Source of the DNA: Grimontia sedimenti | Lineage (GTDB): Bacteria; Pseudomonadota; Gammaproteobacteria; Enterobacterales; Vibrionaceae | Direction of reading: 5' to 3' | NCBI RefSeq assembly: GCF_011045095.1 | Contig: NZ_JAALDL010000014.1 | Location: 1 to 64,000 of the forward strand | Length of the DNA stretch: 64,000 nucleotides | Shown here: positions 55,597-62,639 of the stretch, piece after piece | Position numbering within the stretch: position 1 is the stretch's first letter | How the letters are laid out: every line of letters begins with the position of its first letter | Notes under the pieces: model-generated | The model's input: the letters and a program-made list of their open reading frames with translations, nothing else | What the model was told of the DNA's origin: nothing | Database searches by the model: none | Program-made: the position numbers and the translations under genes

Positions 55597-57606
55597 ATGA
55601 GTTCAAGTGACGAACCGCAAATGGTTACGAATCAAGAGAACATATTCGAGAAGCTAAAACGCAGAGTGGGTAGCCATCCCATTGGGGCTGCTGTTTTATT
55701 TGTATTTGCGTTGGTTGTTGGCGGTCAGCAGTTTCTAGATGCAATAAATGGGTTGGTTAGCGGTCTATGGCCTGATGTTCCTGTCGTAAACTTTGCCGAA
55801 GAGACTAATTACTTGGATGGGTATAAAAACGACTTTATACAATCAAACTATGAGGCTGCATACAATTCTTATTTAAAGTCGGCAAACATGGGTAACCCCT
55901 ACGCTGGGGCTGCATTGGCACGCCTAATTTCGCAGAGCAAGACCGGGGTTGGTTTATTGACTAAAGCTAGTTATTGGGGAGAAAAATCGTTCAACACACT
56001 CTCCTCATTGTTGGAAAAAGATAATACTGAACCATTAGCTATGTACTGGGCTGCATATCTTCTAGGTGACGGTATTGGTGTTCCACAAGATCAGCTGAGA
56101 GCTTTCAAGTTAACTGAAAAGGCAGCCTTTATGGGATTAGGCCTTGCCGAAAATCAACTGGGTTTTATGTACGACAATGGTATTGGAGTTCAGATAAACC
56201 GTACGGAAGCTAAAAAATGGTATTTGCAAGCTGCGTCAAAAGGGCTACCACTTGCTCAATATAACTTGGGGATAGTATACGATCTTGGTGAAGTGGTCCC
56301 TGAAGACAACCTAACGGCTATGGCTTGGTACTTAAAAGCCGCAAAACAAGGCTACCCCCCCGCGATGACTGACCTTGGAGTCATGTATGAAGTTGGCGAA
56401 GTTACTGATGTGGACTATGAAGAAGCGTTTCGTTGGTATCGCGAAGCAGCCTCCAAAGGTGATGAGTCTGGGCAGTATCACTTAGGCACTATGTATGAAA
56501 ATGGATTTTGGACAGATGCTGATGTTCAGAAAGCTATAGAGTGGTACAAGAAAGCGGCTGAAAAAGGACACATAGATGCTTTTACTGCACTGGGGAATAT
56601 ATATTACTTCGGAAAAGGGGTAGATAAAAACGACTCTTTTGCGGTCGCCTACTTCCGTAAGGCTGCTCAAAAGGGAGATCGAATATCTCAATATTATCTT
56701 GGTTTGATTTATAGACATGGGCAGGGAGTTGAAAAGAGTGAAGACCTTGCTCTGTCTTGGTATTTAAAGGCTGCTGAAAATGGACTTCCAGAAGCTCAAC
56801 TTAGTGTTGGTGTCTTTTACGACAATGGTATTGGAGTGAGGAAAGACGTTGAAACTGCAGCCTCATGGTACAGACAAGCCGCGGAACAAGGCAACTCTGA
56901 AGCACAGGCTTTCTTGGGCAACATGTACGATTTTGGCGAAGGAGTTGAAGAAGATAATAGGGAGGCTCTGCGACTATACGAATTAGCTGCTTCTGCTGGG
57001 GAGACATATGCTTTATTGATGCTAGGACGAATGTATCTGGCTGGGGATGGTGTTGAAGTGGATCTGGAGCGTGCTGAAGAACTTCTCACACAAGCAGCCG
57101 ATGATGGTTTTCATGCGGGAAATTTTTATCTTTCAACACTTTATTTTGATGAGAGTACCAATAAATATGATCCTGTTAAGGGAGAGGCGAAACTTCGTAA
57201 AGCAGCAAACCATAAAAATCCTTGTGCCTTAAACAACTTAGGTGTGTTCATGAGAAAGCAGGGAAAGGTGACAGAGAGTATTCATCCTACTTACCTCGCC
57301 GCAATGACAGGGTCTGATTCGGCGCTCAAAAACATTGAGTACCTAGATGGCTTGGGCTTAGTCGATTCAGATAAAAGTCAAAAGTTAGTAGAAGCTCTGC
57401 AGGAGTTGGCTTCAAAAGGAGACTGGCAAGCTAATGTGACCTTGGGCCAATGGTTTGCAAAAGGTGTTTTTGTAGAACCAAGTGCATTGAAGTCTGCAAC
57501 CTATTTCGCAGAAGCAGGCAAGTTGGGGGATAAGGATAAGGTGCAAAACTTGATGGCGAGTAATTTCTCGTTGGTAGCCCCAAGCCTTAAGGTCTGTTCG
57601 CCATAG
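55597..57606 (+). CDS. Membrane-anchored Sel1-repeat protein
   Basis: 669 residues. An N-terminal cytoplasmic stub with KLKRRVGSHP is followed by one transmembrane segment (IGAAVLFVFALVVGGQQFL, about 30-50), then about 12 Sel1-like repeats of 36 residues (LGFMYDNGIGVQINRTEAKK-type). Positive charges before the helix place the repeats in the periplasm. Sel1 repeats are protein-binding scaffolds. The ATG at 55597 follows AGGGG by eight bases; the frame extends to 55534 without support. Last gene before the transposon end; cargo at this place in Tn7-like elements is often defence-related, but no effector domain is seen. Confidence 0.8.
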   Translation: MSSSDEPQMVTNQENIFEKLKRRVGSHPIGAAVLFVFALVVGGQQFLDAINGLVSGLWPDVPVVNFAEETNYLDGYKNDFIQSNYEAAYNSYLKSANMGNPYAGAALARLISQSKTGVGLLTKASYWGEKSFNTLSSLLEKDNTEPLAMYWAAYLLGDGIGVPQDQLRAFKLTEKAAFMGLGLAENQLGFMYDNGIGVQINRTEAKKWYLQAASKGLPLAQYNLGIVYDLGEVVPEDNLTAMAWYLKAAKQGYPPAMTDLGVMYEVGEVTDVDYEEAFRWYREAASKGDESGQYHLGTMYENGFWTDADVQKAIEWYKKAAEKGHIDAFTALGNIYYFGKGVDKNDSFAVAYFRKAAQKGDRISQYYLGLIYRHGQGVEKSEDLALSWYLKAAENGLPEAQLSVGVFYDNGIGVRKDVETAASWYRQAAEQGNSEAQAFLGNMYDFGEGVEEDNREALRLYELAASAGETYALLMLGRMYLAGDGVEVDLERAEELLTQAADDGFHAGNFYLSTLYFDESTNKYDPVKGEAKLRKAANHKNPCALNNLGVFMRKQGKVTESIHPTYLAAMTGSDSALKNIEYLDGLGLVDSDKSQKLVEALQELASKGDWQANVTLGQWFAKGVFVEPSALKSATYFAEAGKLGDKDKVQNLMASNFSLVAPSLKVCSP

Positions 57607-57614
57607 TGAGTCCT

Positions 57615-57673
57615 GTGGGCAAACTTTATTGTCTCATTCTATCCTTACGGGCAAACTTTATTGTCACTACACA
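57615..57673 (-). repeat. Cargo-side transposon end with two TnsB-type sites
   Basis: Two copies of GGGCAAACTTTATTGTC at 57617-57633 and 57649-57665, 32 bp apart, the inner one 11 bp past the Sel1 gene stop. The outer copy leads into the terminal repeat CACTACACA at 57673. Spaced sites resemble the Tn7 left end. Confidence 0.88.
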
Positions 57674-57693
57674 AAGCTTTATTGATGAGTTCA

Positions 57694-57730
57694 TAAAAAA
57701 AACGCTCCTTCATATTCGGCGCGTTTTTTC
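57694..57730 (+). terminator. Terminator that probably belonged to yhiN
   Basis: AAAAAACGC/GCGTTTTTT stem with a 16-base loop and T-run, just outside the transposon. In an empty site it would lie about 16 bp after the yhiN stop codon. Confidence 0.7.
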
Positions 57731-57862
57731 GTTCTGCCTTGACTGCCATCTAGAAGTTATTTGTGCACATGTAAGAGGCAATTTGACCCGACGCCTGCCA
57801 CATAGAGAAAACCAGTAGCTTGGTGGTGGACGATAGGGGAAAATTTATTTTAATCAATGTGT

Positions 57863-57893
57863 TTGACTCTCCCCTATAGGGTAGACCTTATCG
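57863..57893 (+). promoter_or_regulatory. MerR-type promoter with 19-bp spacer
   Basis: -35 TTGACT (57863-57868), a 19-bp spacer with dyad TCTCCCCTATAGGGTAGA, and a -10 around TTATCG (57888-57893). Over-long spacers with a central dyad are the signature of promoters activated by MerR-family regulators. It drives the SDR gene at 57930. The MerR gene at 58709-59092 is the obvious candidate regulator. Confidence 0.75.
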
Positions 57894-57929
57894 TAAAACC
57901 TCAATCATCAAAGCAAAGAGGTTTACGAC

Positions 57930-58706
57930 GTGAAAACAGCATTTATTAGTGGTGCAACATCGGGTATTGGTCTGGCTTTCGCCAAGCAACTTTCAGCTCA
58001 GGGCTACTCGCTCATTCTGCATGGACGAAACGAAGCTGTTCTTGCCACGCTAAAGGAAGACCTGCCAAACGTTGTGCTGACTCTTCAGGCGGATTTGAGT
58101 TACCCCGAAGAATTGCGGGGGCTTATCCAACAGCTATGCGACTACCCTGCCAATATCGATGTTGCAATAAACAATGCCGGATTTGGTCTCTATGGTGAGC
58201 ATTTGTCTCTAAATGACGCAGACATTGAAGCCATGCTCCACCTTAATGTCACCGCCATGACAAACCTGACGCAGTATTTTGCGGGCAGAATGGTTCGGCA
58301 AGAATCCGGACATATCTTAAACGTTGCGTCCACCGCCGCTTATCAACCCCAGCCATTTCTTGCCGCTTATGCTGCCAGTAAAGCGTATGTTGCGAGTTTT
58401 TCCGAAGCGTTGGCGATGGAACTCAAACCCAAGAATGTTCAGGTCACTTGCCTGTCTCCCGGCCGCACAGATACGCGTTTCTTTAATTTTGAAGGTAGTG
58501 AAGACAAAGCCTCAGAGGCGGGCGTGTTTTCGAAGAAATTCAGAGCAAGCCCTGATGGTGTGGCTACATTGGCGTTAAAGGCATTATTTGCCGGGAAAGT
58601 TCGCGAAATTCCTTTTCTAGGCAATAAAATTTACGTGTTTCTCAATCGGATCTTGCCAAGAAACAAGGTACTTAATATGTATTATCAAGCCATGAGAAAT
58701 GCGTAA
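57930..58706 (+). CDS. Short-chain dehydrogenase/reductase
   Basis: 258-residue classical SDR, with cofactor motif SGATSGIGLAF, NNAG in INNAGFGLYG, and catalytic Ser-Tyr-Lys (VAST ... YAASKAY). The GRNE after the glycine motif suggests NADPH preference. Substrate unknown. It sits behind the 19-bp-spacer promoter and is convergent with the MerR gene, so it is probably a MerR-controlled stress or detoxification gene. Resembles the YqjQ/DltE-like group. Confidence 0.85.
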   Translation: MKTAFISGATSGIGLAFAKQLSAQGYSLILHGRNEAVLATLKEDLPNVVLTLQADLSYPEELRGLIQQLCDYPANIDVAINNAGFGLYGEHLSLNDADIEAMLHLNVTAMTNLTQYFAGRMVRQESGHILNVASTAAYQPQPFLAAYAASKAYVASFSEALAMELKPKNVQVTCLSPGRTDTRFFNFEGSEDKASEAGVFSKKFRASPDGVATLALKALFAGKVREIPFLGNKIYVFLNRILPRNKVLNMYYQAMRNA

Positions 58707-58708
58707 AC

Positions 58709-59092
58709 CTAGCTTTCATCGACCAGTGATTCGAGCAAACAGGCGTTGTAATGGGCAACGCTTTGCTCCAGTTCGATCAGGCCTGCCAGCTTCTGCGCAA
58801 TGGTTTCCTGCTGTTGGAGCAATAGCTGTCGCTTCTCGGTGATTTTCTGCGTCAGTAAATCCATCGGCACCAGCCCCTTTTCGGTTTTTGCCTGAGCAAT
58901 ATTTTTTAGTTCACTGAGTGTAAACCCAAGCCGTTTAGCCAACTGGATCATCGTAAGCACATCAAGGTAAGAGTTATCGTAAATCCGGTATTTCTCTTTT
59001 CGCTGGGGCGATTTGATAAGACCAATTTCTTCATAATGGCGGATGGCTTTAATGCTGACGCCAGTTTTTTTTGATAGTTCACCAATGTACAT
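58709..59092 (-). CDS. MerR-family transcriptional regulator
   Basis: 127 residues. An N-terminal winged HTH reads MYIGELSKKTGVSIKAIRHYEEIGL and a C-terminal coiled coil has LLTQKITEKRQLLLQQQETI. No Cys-rich metal site is visible, so it is more like SoxR/CueR-related small-molecule sensors of the aldehyde or drug type. Probable regulator of the 57930 gene and itself. It lies 25 bp after the frameshifted hydrolase, in the same transcription unit. Confidence 0.85.
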   Translation of the reverse strand: MYIGELSKKTGVSIKAIRHYEEIGLIKSPQRKEKYRIYDNSYLDVLTMIQLAKRLGFTLSELKNIAQAKTEKGLVPMDLLTQKITEKRQLLLQQQETIAQKLAGLIELEQSVAHYNACLLESLVDES

Positions 59093-59117
59093 ATAGAGCC
59101 TTTTGAGTTTCCAGTCG

Positions 59118-60376
59118 TCAATACTGCTGTAGCTTTAAACCTATGCATTCTTTGTAGTTCATATGTAAAGCTCCGTCTTGGATGTACCGTTTAAATCTAA
59201 TGGGTCGATGGCGATCCTTAAACCCGATGGAATCATTAAAAATAAGCAGACTTTCAGAGCCATCACCGTATCTAACACTAAATGCACCTCCGCTTTCTAC
59301 CAGTGTGATGGTGCAGAAGAAATCAAGGCTGTCCTCAGGAAGATACTTGAGTAGCTCTTTTCTATCTTCCTCTGATAATGGTATTCACCCGTTGCTAGTT
59401 GAAGGCTAAATGTTGCCTTATCGCATTTGAATTGGGCAGACAGAGGCTTCCCAGATAACAGGCACGTGGCAAGCTTGTCGACTTGCCCTGTGTCGTATTG
59501 AGAGATAGCAGCAGCGGCTTGCGTGAAATCTGATGTGAAAATAAGGGAGGCTTCTATGCCTGGTACGTTGCCATCTATAAAGTATGTCCCCTTTTCCTCG
59601 TCGTTATCAACGTGAGCGCTGAGTGAGCTTGATTTCAGTAGGCGGGTTAGCATCGGTAGCGGAAAGAAAACGTCTTTTCGCAACGCCTTGACAAATCTCA
59701 ATAGGTCCGACGCCGAGCAGCAGATAGCCCCCGCGCTGAAAGCGATATTGAGGAGAAGCTCCGTTTGTTCGACATATCCTTCTTCGCCATATTCATGACC
59801 ACAGGCCTCGGTCGTAAAGCGGGCGGTTTTCATCACCGCCGGGTCGAAAATAAAGGTTTGAGTAAAGGCTTCCCACGGCATTTCAGCGACGCGCTCGATA
59901 AGTAACCCGAGAAGAAAATAGCAAGAGTTTGAGTACACAGGCTTTTCGAGCACTTCCACTCCGGTTTTCAGTTGAATATGGGTTTCAATATCTTTCTTCG
60001 TTAGCATTGATAGGTTTTTGCCTGCGTCATAGCTCTCTTTGACGTAGTCCCCGAATGAAACCCGGTGAGATAAAACATCTAATATCGTCGCGTCTGGGGG
60101 GAGCGGGTAGCGGTCATCATCTTCAAAATAGGCGCAGACAGGATTGGTTAACACCAGCTTTTTTTGATGAGACAGAATCAATATACCGACAAGGGTAAAG
60201 AGCTTAGTGATAGAACCGATGGGTAAGGATCTTGGTGAGGGGGATTCTTTCAACGACAGTATTGATGAGTCTGCTGAAAAGGTAGCGGCATCTCCTAAAA
60301 ACGCATCACGATGCTGAAAGATTGCAGCAAACTCGGCGGTAGTGGAATCCAGTTTATTTCTTCCGTCAGGAGTCAT
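59118..60376 (-). pseudogene. Class C beta-lactamase-like serine hydrolase, frameshifted
   Basis: The first 359 codons keep a serine-hydrolase fold, with the nucleophile motif SITK in LPIGSITKLF and the YSN motif in VYSNSCYFLLG. The frame then runs into unrelated codons and stops at 59297. The adjoining frame continues a clearly protein-like C-terminus (LSEEDRKELLKYLPEDSLDF, VRYGDGSESLLIFNDSIGF, RFKRYIQDGAL) to a TGA at 59118-59120. Adding one T near 59377 restores about 419 codons. So one base is missing and the gene is probably inactive. Substrate unknown. Confidence 0.8.
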
Positions 60377-60444
60377 TCCGGCTGTGCCCTTGTATCGCTG
60401 TAATACTCAGCTAATAAGGTAGTGTAAAGGAATGCTCGCACAAT

Positions 60445-60476
60445 GGTGATGTGTTTCCCGTTCGAAGCACATCACC
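60445..60476 (-). terminator. Possible terminator of the aldehyde dehydrogenase gene
   Basis: A perfect 9-bp stem GGTGATGTG/CACATCACC with a 14-base loop, 18 bp past the stop codon. The T-run is poor, so termination may be partial. Confidence 0.5.
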
Positions 60477-60493
60477 AACGGTACGGTATTTCG

Positions 60494-61936
60494 CTAGCGC
60501 AGAAAGAACTTAAACATCACTTTCTGCCACCACTTACCATACGGCGGTGCCATCAGCTTTCCAGGATTCAGCTTGCCACGCTGGAACACGGTTTTGGCGT
60601 GACTGAAAGTGCGGAAGCCTTCAATGCCGTGATAATGCCCCATACCTGAGGCGCCAATGCCGCCGAACGGTGTGTCATCCACCGCAACCTGCATAATGGT
60701 GTCATTCACAGCGATAGAGCCTGAATGGGTATGCCTAATGGTGTGCTGGATGAAGTTCTGATCGAGCGTCATCAGGTACAGCGCTAATGGACGAGGTTGG
60801 TGGCGAAGTGCATTAAGCACATCATGCACATCTTGATAGGTAATGATTGGTAGTAGTGGACCGAAAATTTCCTGCTGCATGATGGCGCTGTCTTTCGGTG
60901 GGTTGATCACCAGATGAAGCGCCATTTTCCGCGTTTCAGGCAAGATCGCCGGGTCAGCCAGTGGGATGGTGGTAATGCCGCGCTTGTCGGTGTCTTCCAT
61001 CAAACTTGTCAGACGTGAGAACTGACGCTCAGTCACGATGGCGGTGCGGTCATCACTTTGAATGCCTTTGGGATAGGCTTCATTCCACTTCACACGCAGC
61101 GCTTCGACAAACTCTTCCAGATTGTCTTCGTGCACAAACACATGATCCGGCGCGACGCAGATTTGCCCGGCATTGAGGTTCTTACCAAACAGCATACGCT
61201 CGGCTGCGAGCATGGGGTCGATGTCCGGCCCGACAATCACCGGAGATTTGCCGCCAAGTTCCAATGTCACAGGCGTCAGGTTTTCAGATGCCGCTTTCAT
61301 CACTTTCTTGCCGACTTCGGTCGAGCCGGTGAACATCAGGTGATCAAACGGAAGCCTGGTGAAGGCTTCTGCCACTGAGACATCGCCTTCCACGACGCAG
61401 ACTTTATCGTCATCAAATACTTCGGCCAGCATGGCTTTAACGGCCTGTGCAGTCAGAGGCGTGAACTCACTCATCTTGAGCATCACTCGGTTTCCCGCGG
61501 CAATTGCTGTCATCAGTGGAATGAGGCTCAGAGTGATGGGGAAGTTCCACGGTACGATAATGCCGACCACGCCAAGCGGCTGATAGTGCACTTCAACTTT
61601 GGCAGGCGTCAGGAGCAATCCCGCGGAGCGGCGCGATGGTCTCATCCAGCGTTTCAGCTTGCGCTTGGTGTAATGCAGCATTTGGAAGCAGGGAAGGATG
61701 TCTGCCATCAGTGAATCAGTGCGGCTACGATGCCCGTAATCCTGAGACAGGGCATCGACGATGGTGTCAGCGTGCTTTTTCAAAGCCTTTTGAAGATGCT
61801 TCAAATCCCGAATGCGCTCTGCGTAAGCGGGATCGGGATCTTGGGTGGTCTTAGCGACCAGTTTGGCAAATTGCGATTCCAGTTCGCTGATCTGCTGCTC
61901 AGCAGGGATACCAGTTGTCATCGAAACCACAGTCAT
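60494..61936 (-). CDS. Aldehyde dehydrogenase, coniferyl-aldehyde dehydrogenase type
   Basis: 480-residue class 3-like aldehyde dehydrogenase: NAD(P)-binding VPWNFPI and FTGSTEVGKKV, general-base Glu in TLELGGKSP, nucleophile Cys in NAGQICVAPDHV. A C-terminal hydrophobic stretch (KWWQKVMFKFFLR) could associate with membranes, as in fatty aldehyde dehydrogenases. The top relatives I recognise are the CalB group, also used for fatty aldehydes. Monocistronic. Confidence 0.88.
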   Translation of the reverse strand: MTVVSMTTGIPAEQQISELESQFAKLVAKTTQDPDPAYAERIRDLKHLQKALKKHADTIVDALSQDYGHRSRTDSLMADILPCFQMLHYTKRKLKRWMRPSRRSAGLLLTPAKVEVHYQPLGVVGIIVPWNFPITLSLIPLMTAIAAGNRVMLKMSEFTPLTAQAVKAMLAEVFDDDKVCVVEGDVSVAEAFTRLPFDHLMFTGSTEVGKKVMKAASENLTPVTLELGGKSPVIVGPDIDPMLAAERMLFGKNLNAGQICVAPDHVFVHEDNLEEFVEALRVKWNEAYPKGIQSDDRTAIVTERQFSRLTSLMEDTDKRGITTIPLADPAILPETRKMALHLVINPPKDSAIMQQEIFGPLLPIITYQDVHDVLNALRHQPRPLALYLMTLDQNFIQHTIRHTHSGSIAVNDTIMQVAVDDTPFGGIGASGMGHYHGIEGFRTFSHAKTVFQRGKLNPGKLMAPPYGKWWQKVMFKFFLR

Positions 61937-62006
61937 CAGAGCATCCTTAATATCAAATTACTTACTTAACATTAAGGTCTGACCAGGTTCTGCGCAAGTT
62001 TCTCTA

Positions 62007-62621
62007 TCACAGCTTTTGTAACGATTGATGTTGTCTATCCGCTTCAAATACTTGCATAAATCTATCGAAGTATTGGCCTACTGCCACCGCGTTCTCGGTT
62101 TCTCCCATGGCCTCCATCAACACCATCCCGACCTCGCAGGTACAAAGGGAACCTTCGGGCTGATTGCGGCGCAGGGCGTAGCGGGTACTGAGCCCTTCAG
62201 GCAGTGTCACCATAGGCACATCTTCAAGCCATGGGCTTTGGCGCAGCATCTTCCGCGCCTGCTGCCAGGTCGCATCGATAATGATGAAGTGAATCGGCTT
62301 GGCTTCCGGTTTGGACGTCGGTCGGCTGACTGCTTTTTCGAGCGCAACAGCCCCTTCACCGGGAAATACCAGATACGGCTGCGCAGCCGGGTCGGCAAGC
62401 AGTGTGAGTAATTCCAGTGGCGGCGTTTTGCGTTGCCAGACGTGGCGCCTGCAATACGGCAGCGCATTTTCCAGCAGCTGACCTGTGTTAGTAGCGCGTC
62501 CGGTTTCTGTTTCGTGCATCAATAGCTCGATACGCACTTGGCTATCGAGCTTTGGCACGGCCTCGCACAGGCAGTTGTAGTGAAAGCCGCAAGATGGGCA
62601 GGACGTTGGCTTTTCTGCCAT
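62007..62621 (-). CDS. DTW-domain tRNA-uridine aminocarboxypropyltransferase
   Basis: 204 residues with N-terminal zinc cysteines (CPSCGFHYNCLC) and the signature DATWQQARKML plus STRYALRRNQPEGSLCT. DTW proteins transfer the 3-amino-3-carboxypropyl group of SAM to tRNA uridine, as E. coli TapT does at U47. Paralogues exist in vibrios, so I give no symbol. The start at 62621 has AAAGG eight bases upstream; an ATG at 62639 abuts the stop of the upstream gene. Confidence 0.85.
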   Translation of the reverse strand: MAEKPTSCPSCGFHYNCLCEAVPKLDSQVRIELLMHETETGRATNTGQLLENALPYCRRHVWQRKTPPLELLTLLADPAAQPYLVFPGEGAVALEKAVSRPTSKPEAKPIHFIIIDATWQQARKMLRQSPWLEDVPMVTLPEGLSTRYALRRNQPEGSLCTCEVGMVLMEAMGETENAVAVGQYFDRFMQVFEADRQHQSLQKL

Positions 62622-62639
62622 TCGGGATACCTTTTCCAT

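Larger units (their letters stand above)
41245..57673. mobile_element. Tn7-like transposon inserted at the yhiN stop codon
   Basis: The ends carry inverted repeats that match over about 29 bp, GTGTAGTGACAATAAAGTTT... continuing GCCCGTAAG, at 41245 and, inverted, at 57673. The core ACAATAAAGT is also found in canonical Tn7 ends. The 5 bp AAGCT is repeated at 41240-41244 and 57674-57678. Order from the yhiN side: tnsA, tnsB, tnsC, tnsD (split), hsdM, hsdS, hsdR, a second tniQ, a DUF2384 gene, a Sel1-repeat gene. The tnsA-proximal end adjoins the target gene, the orientation Tn7 uses at glmS. No tnsE, CRISPR or cas gene seen. The boundary is uncertain by 1 bp because the flanking T is shared. 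Confidence 0.93.

Noticed and set aside
41245-57673. A CRISPR-associated transposon (CAST)
   Set aside because: I searched for repeat-spacer arrays and cas6/7/8 or Cas12k-like genes in the element and saw none. Two TniQ proteins alone do not make a CAST.
41244-57673. Element bounded by TGTG...CACA starting at 41244
   Set aside because: It would make the ends symmetric but leave flanks TAAGC and AAGCT, which do not match. Moving one base gives a perfect 5-bp duplication, so I used 41245.
59182-59409. A 75-codon plus-strand frame over the hydrolase 3' end
   Set aside because: It is antisense to the displaced natural C-terminus of the frameshifted minus-strand hydrolase.
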